Assembly (NCBI GenBank): GCA_016783285.1
Contig: JADHWW010000208.1
Coordinates: 1-6,569 of the forward strand
Direction of reading: 5' to 3'
DNA from: Anaerolineae bacterium
GTDB taxonomy: Bacteria > Chloroflexota > Anaerolineae > B4-G1
Length of the DNA stretch: 6,569 nucleotides
The first letter of the stretch is position 1. Each line of letters begins with the position of its first letter. This document shows, in pieces, positions 5,363-6,569 of this stretch. Made by a program: the position numbers and the translations under genes. Below the pieces are notes generated by a model. The model had not been told where the DNA came from, did no database searches, and was given only the letters and a program-made list of their open reading frames with translations.

Positions 5363-5391
5363 TTGCGTGACAGTGATTTCTGTTTTATACT
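5363..5391 (+). promoter_or_regulatory. Candidate promoter for the methyltransferase gene
   Basis: TTGCGT (5363-5368) and TATACT (5386-5391) are 17 bp apart. The -35 box is weak (TTG only) while the -10 box is good and sits in a locally AT-rich stretch. It would start transcription near 5398 and leave a leader of about 170 nt before the chosen start codon, so a closer, unrecognised promoter is also possible. Confidence 0.48.
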
Positions 5392-5460
5392 GTGCGCGAT
5401 CAGGATGGAAGCCTATTACACAGATAACTCTGGAGATGTAAACGACGGAGATGGATAGAA

Positions 5461-5508
5461 GGACTCCGCCTGGAGCACCCGTTCTGGTGGTGGAGGGGGA
5501 TTCCGCCT
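5461..5508 (+). other. Possible structured leader upstream of the methyltransferase
   Basis: GGACTCCGCCT (5461-5471) and GGATTCCGCCT (5498-5508) are direct repeats differing at one base. Between them CTCC (5464-5467) can pair either with GGAG at 5472-5475 or with GGAG at 5492-5495. The latter would enclose a CACC/GGTG hairpin (5476-5479 with 5486-5489). The two pairings exclude each other. It matches no known riboswitch class that I recognise, and the short helices could be chance. Confidence 0.28.
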
Positions 5509-5566
5509 ACTAATAGTCAGGCTGCACAGATCAAGTCCATTGCGACGGATGGGAACGGAGGATAGC

Positions 5567-6337
5567 ATGTCATCAGGAATTGCAAATGACTACTTTGAAT
5601 TCATAGCCAATCTTGGGATGACCAAGCACTATGGGAGTATGGAGGCCACACGAGAGCTGGTCGAATTGTGCCGCATCGGGAGCGGGCAGTATGTGTTGGA
5701 TGTCGGTTGCGGTGTAGGAGCCACGCCTTGCTACCTGGCGAAAGCAGCGGACTGCCGGGTGGTCGGTGTAGACCTGGTGGAAAAGATGATTGAGCAGTCG
5801 CGAGAAAGGGCGAAGGCAGAGGGTGTAGAAGATCGCGTTGAATTCAGGGTGGCTGATGCGCGGAAACTGCCGTTTGAAGACAACCTTTTCGACGCCGTCA
5901 TCATGGAGTCGGTGAACATCTTCTTTGACGATAAGAGTCAGGCGATGCGCGAGTATATCCGTGTGGCCAAGCCTGGGGGTTATGTGGGCATGACAGAGAT
6001 GACATGGCTCAAGCCCCCTTCACCCGAGTTGGAAGACACATTCAAAAGCATGGTTTATGCCCAGGCCTTGGACGCTAGTGGTTGGAAAGACTTGATGGAG
6101 GAGGCGGGTTTGATGGACGTAGTTGGGAGCGCTCATCGGATCGATATCCCTTTGGAGAGCAAGGGCCGGTTTGAGCGCTATGGTCGTTGGGGGATTATGA
6201 AAGTAATGCTGAAGATGTTGGTCATGGTTTTCAGCGATCGAAGATCACGCCAATTCATGAAAGACGGGGTAGGTGCAGTGTCCAAGGATTTGTTGGACGT
6301 AATGGGATATGGGGTGTATGCCGGTCGGAAGGGGTAG
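5567..6337 (+). CDS. Class I SAM-dependent methyltransferase (256 aa), substrate unknown
   Basis: The protein has the Rossmann-type methyltransferase fold of the UbiE/Methyltransf_11 kind. Motif I is VLDVGCGVGATPCYLA (43-58), which binds S-adenosylmethionine. VVGVDL (65-70) ends in the acidic residue that holds the ribose. RVADARKLPFEDNLFDAVIM (94-113) holds motifs II/III, and VAKPGGYVGMTEMTW (133-147) is the post-motif strand. The C-terminal part (150-256) has several methionine-rich helices, probably the substrate lid. The start is ATG 5567, with GGAGG 5 nt upstream; in-frame TTG 5540 and ATG 5549 lie further upstream without comparable sites. Its codon use is less GC-biased than that of the tldD operon, and the REP-like element and spacer separate it from pmbA, so it is an independent unit. 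A small-molecule (quinone, lipid or metabolite) acceptor is likely, but none can be named. Confidence 0.94.
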   Translation: MSSGIANDYFEFIANLGMTKHYGSMEATRELVELCRIGSGQYVLDVGCGVGATPCYLAKAADCRVVGVDLVEKMIEQSRERAKAEGVEDRVEFRVADARKLPFEDNLFDAVIMESVNIFFDDKSQAMREYIRVAKPGGYVGMTEMTWLKPPSPELEDTFKSMVYAQALDASGWKDLMEEAGLMDVVGSAHRIDIPLESKGRFERYGRWGIMKVMLKMLVMVFSDRRSRQFMKDGVGAVSKDLLDVMGYGVYAGRKG

Positions 6338-6443
6338 CTCCTATCGTGCGCAGCCTACCAAGAAACAGCCCATCTCTGAGGGAGATTTGAGAGAAACTAA
6401 CCGCTCAGGGTAAGACGCTCTCGCTGGCACCGCCCTCGGGGAC
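6338..6443. other. Spacer after the methyltransferase gene, no gene seen
   Basis: A weak hairpin (ATCTC 6372-6376 with GAGAT 6382-6386) lies about 35 nt after the stop, followed by only three T residues. It might contribute to transcript ending but is not a convincing terminator. No other signal was recognised. Confidence 0.35.
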
Positions 6444-6569
6444 TTACACGCAGTCCGGCGCCTGGGTGGCTACGGATACAGGTTCACGGGTATGAGAGAA
6501 GAGTTCTTCCACCAACAGCATGGACTCTGTCTGAGCGGCAGCAGGTCGTTGTTCGCGACCGGCTTCGAG
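6444..6569 (-). CDS. Possible C-terminal fragment of a minus-strand gene
   Basis: On the minus strand a frame is open from the window edge for 41 codons to a TAA at 6446-6444. The peptide ends SHTREPVSVATQAPDCV. The other two minus-strand frames close within this stretch (at about 32 and 27 codons), so the signal is weak. The alanine, glutamate and valine content is compatible with coding, but no family is recognised. If real, it would converge on the methyltransferase gene. Confidence 0.28.
   Translation of the reverse strand, partial: LEAGREQRPAAAQTESMLLVEELFSHTREPVSVATQAPDCV

Noticed and set aside
6492..6569. Plus-strand open frame starting at an ATG near 6492
   Set aside because: There is no ribosome binding site upstream, the composition is unconvincing, and the minus-strand frame in the same place is somewhat more plausible.

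Overview
The window reads as chromosomal DNA of a GC-rich bacterium. The protein families and their style (a DUF2089 zinc-ribbon regulator, a TldD/PmbA pair with a VTRFWYTR-type motif in the PmbA partner, repeat-rich spacers) most resemble Chloroflexota, for example Anaerolineae-like lineages. That placement is an inference from general familiarity and was not tested by a search. No rRNA, tRNA, CRISPR array or complete insertion sequence was seen.

Left part (1-901), minus strand: a three-gene unit starts from a consensus sigma-70-type promoter (TTGACA, 17 bp, TATAAT) that lies inside nested inverted repeats. In order of transcription the genes are a DUF2089-type zinc-ribbon/HTH regulator (835 to 464), a 91-residue protein of unknown function (438 to 163), and the first 33 codons of a probable beta-strand-repeat protein that leaves the window (100 to 1).

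Middle part (982-5154), plus strand: a divergent promoter drives a compact operon of four genes. They are tldD (zinc protease subunit with HExxxH), two small regulators, and pmbA/tldE (non-catalytic partner). The two regulators overlap by ATGA. Each joins an N-terminal XRE-like helix-turn-helix to a C-terminal domain that aligns with the Sm fold of Hfq, including the glycine spacing and the KHA-like motif (K-L-A in the first, R-H-A in the second). A tandem pair of DNA-binding/Sm-like fusions sandwiched between the two halves of a TldD/TldE protease is the most unusual content here. It may be a dedicated regulatory module for the protease.

Repeats: degenerate 7-bp-periodic tracts occupy the spacer before tldD and the spacer after tldD, and a third one runs into the 3' end of the second regulator and encodes its C-terminal tail. 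A REP-like double palindrome follows pmbA.

Right part (5155-6569): a repeat-rich spacer of about 400 bp with a candidate promoter and a long, possibly structured leader precedes a class I SAM-dependent methyltransferase, which has its own strong ribosome binding site and a less GC-biased codon use. The last 230 bp holds only a weak candidate for the 3' end of a minus-strand gene.
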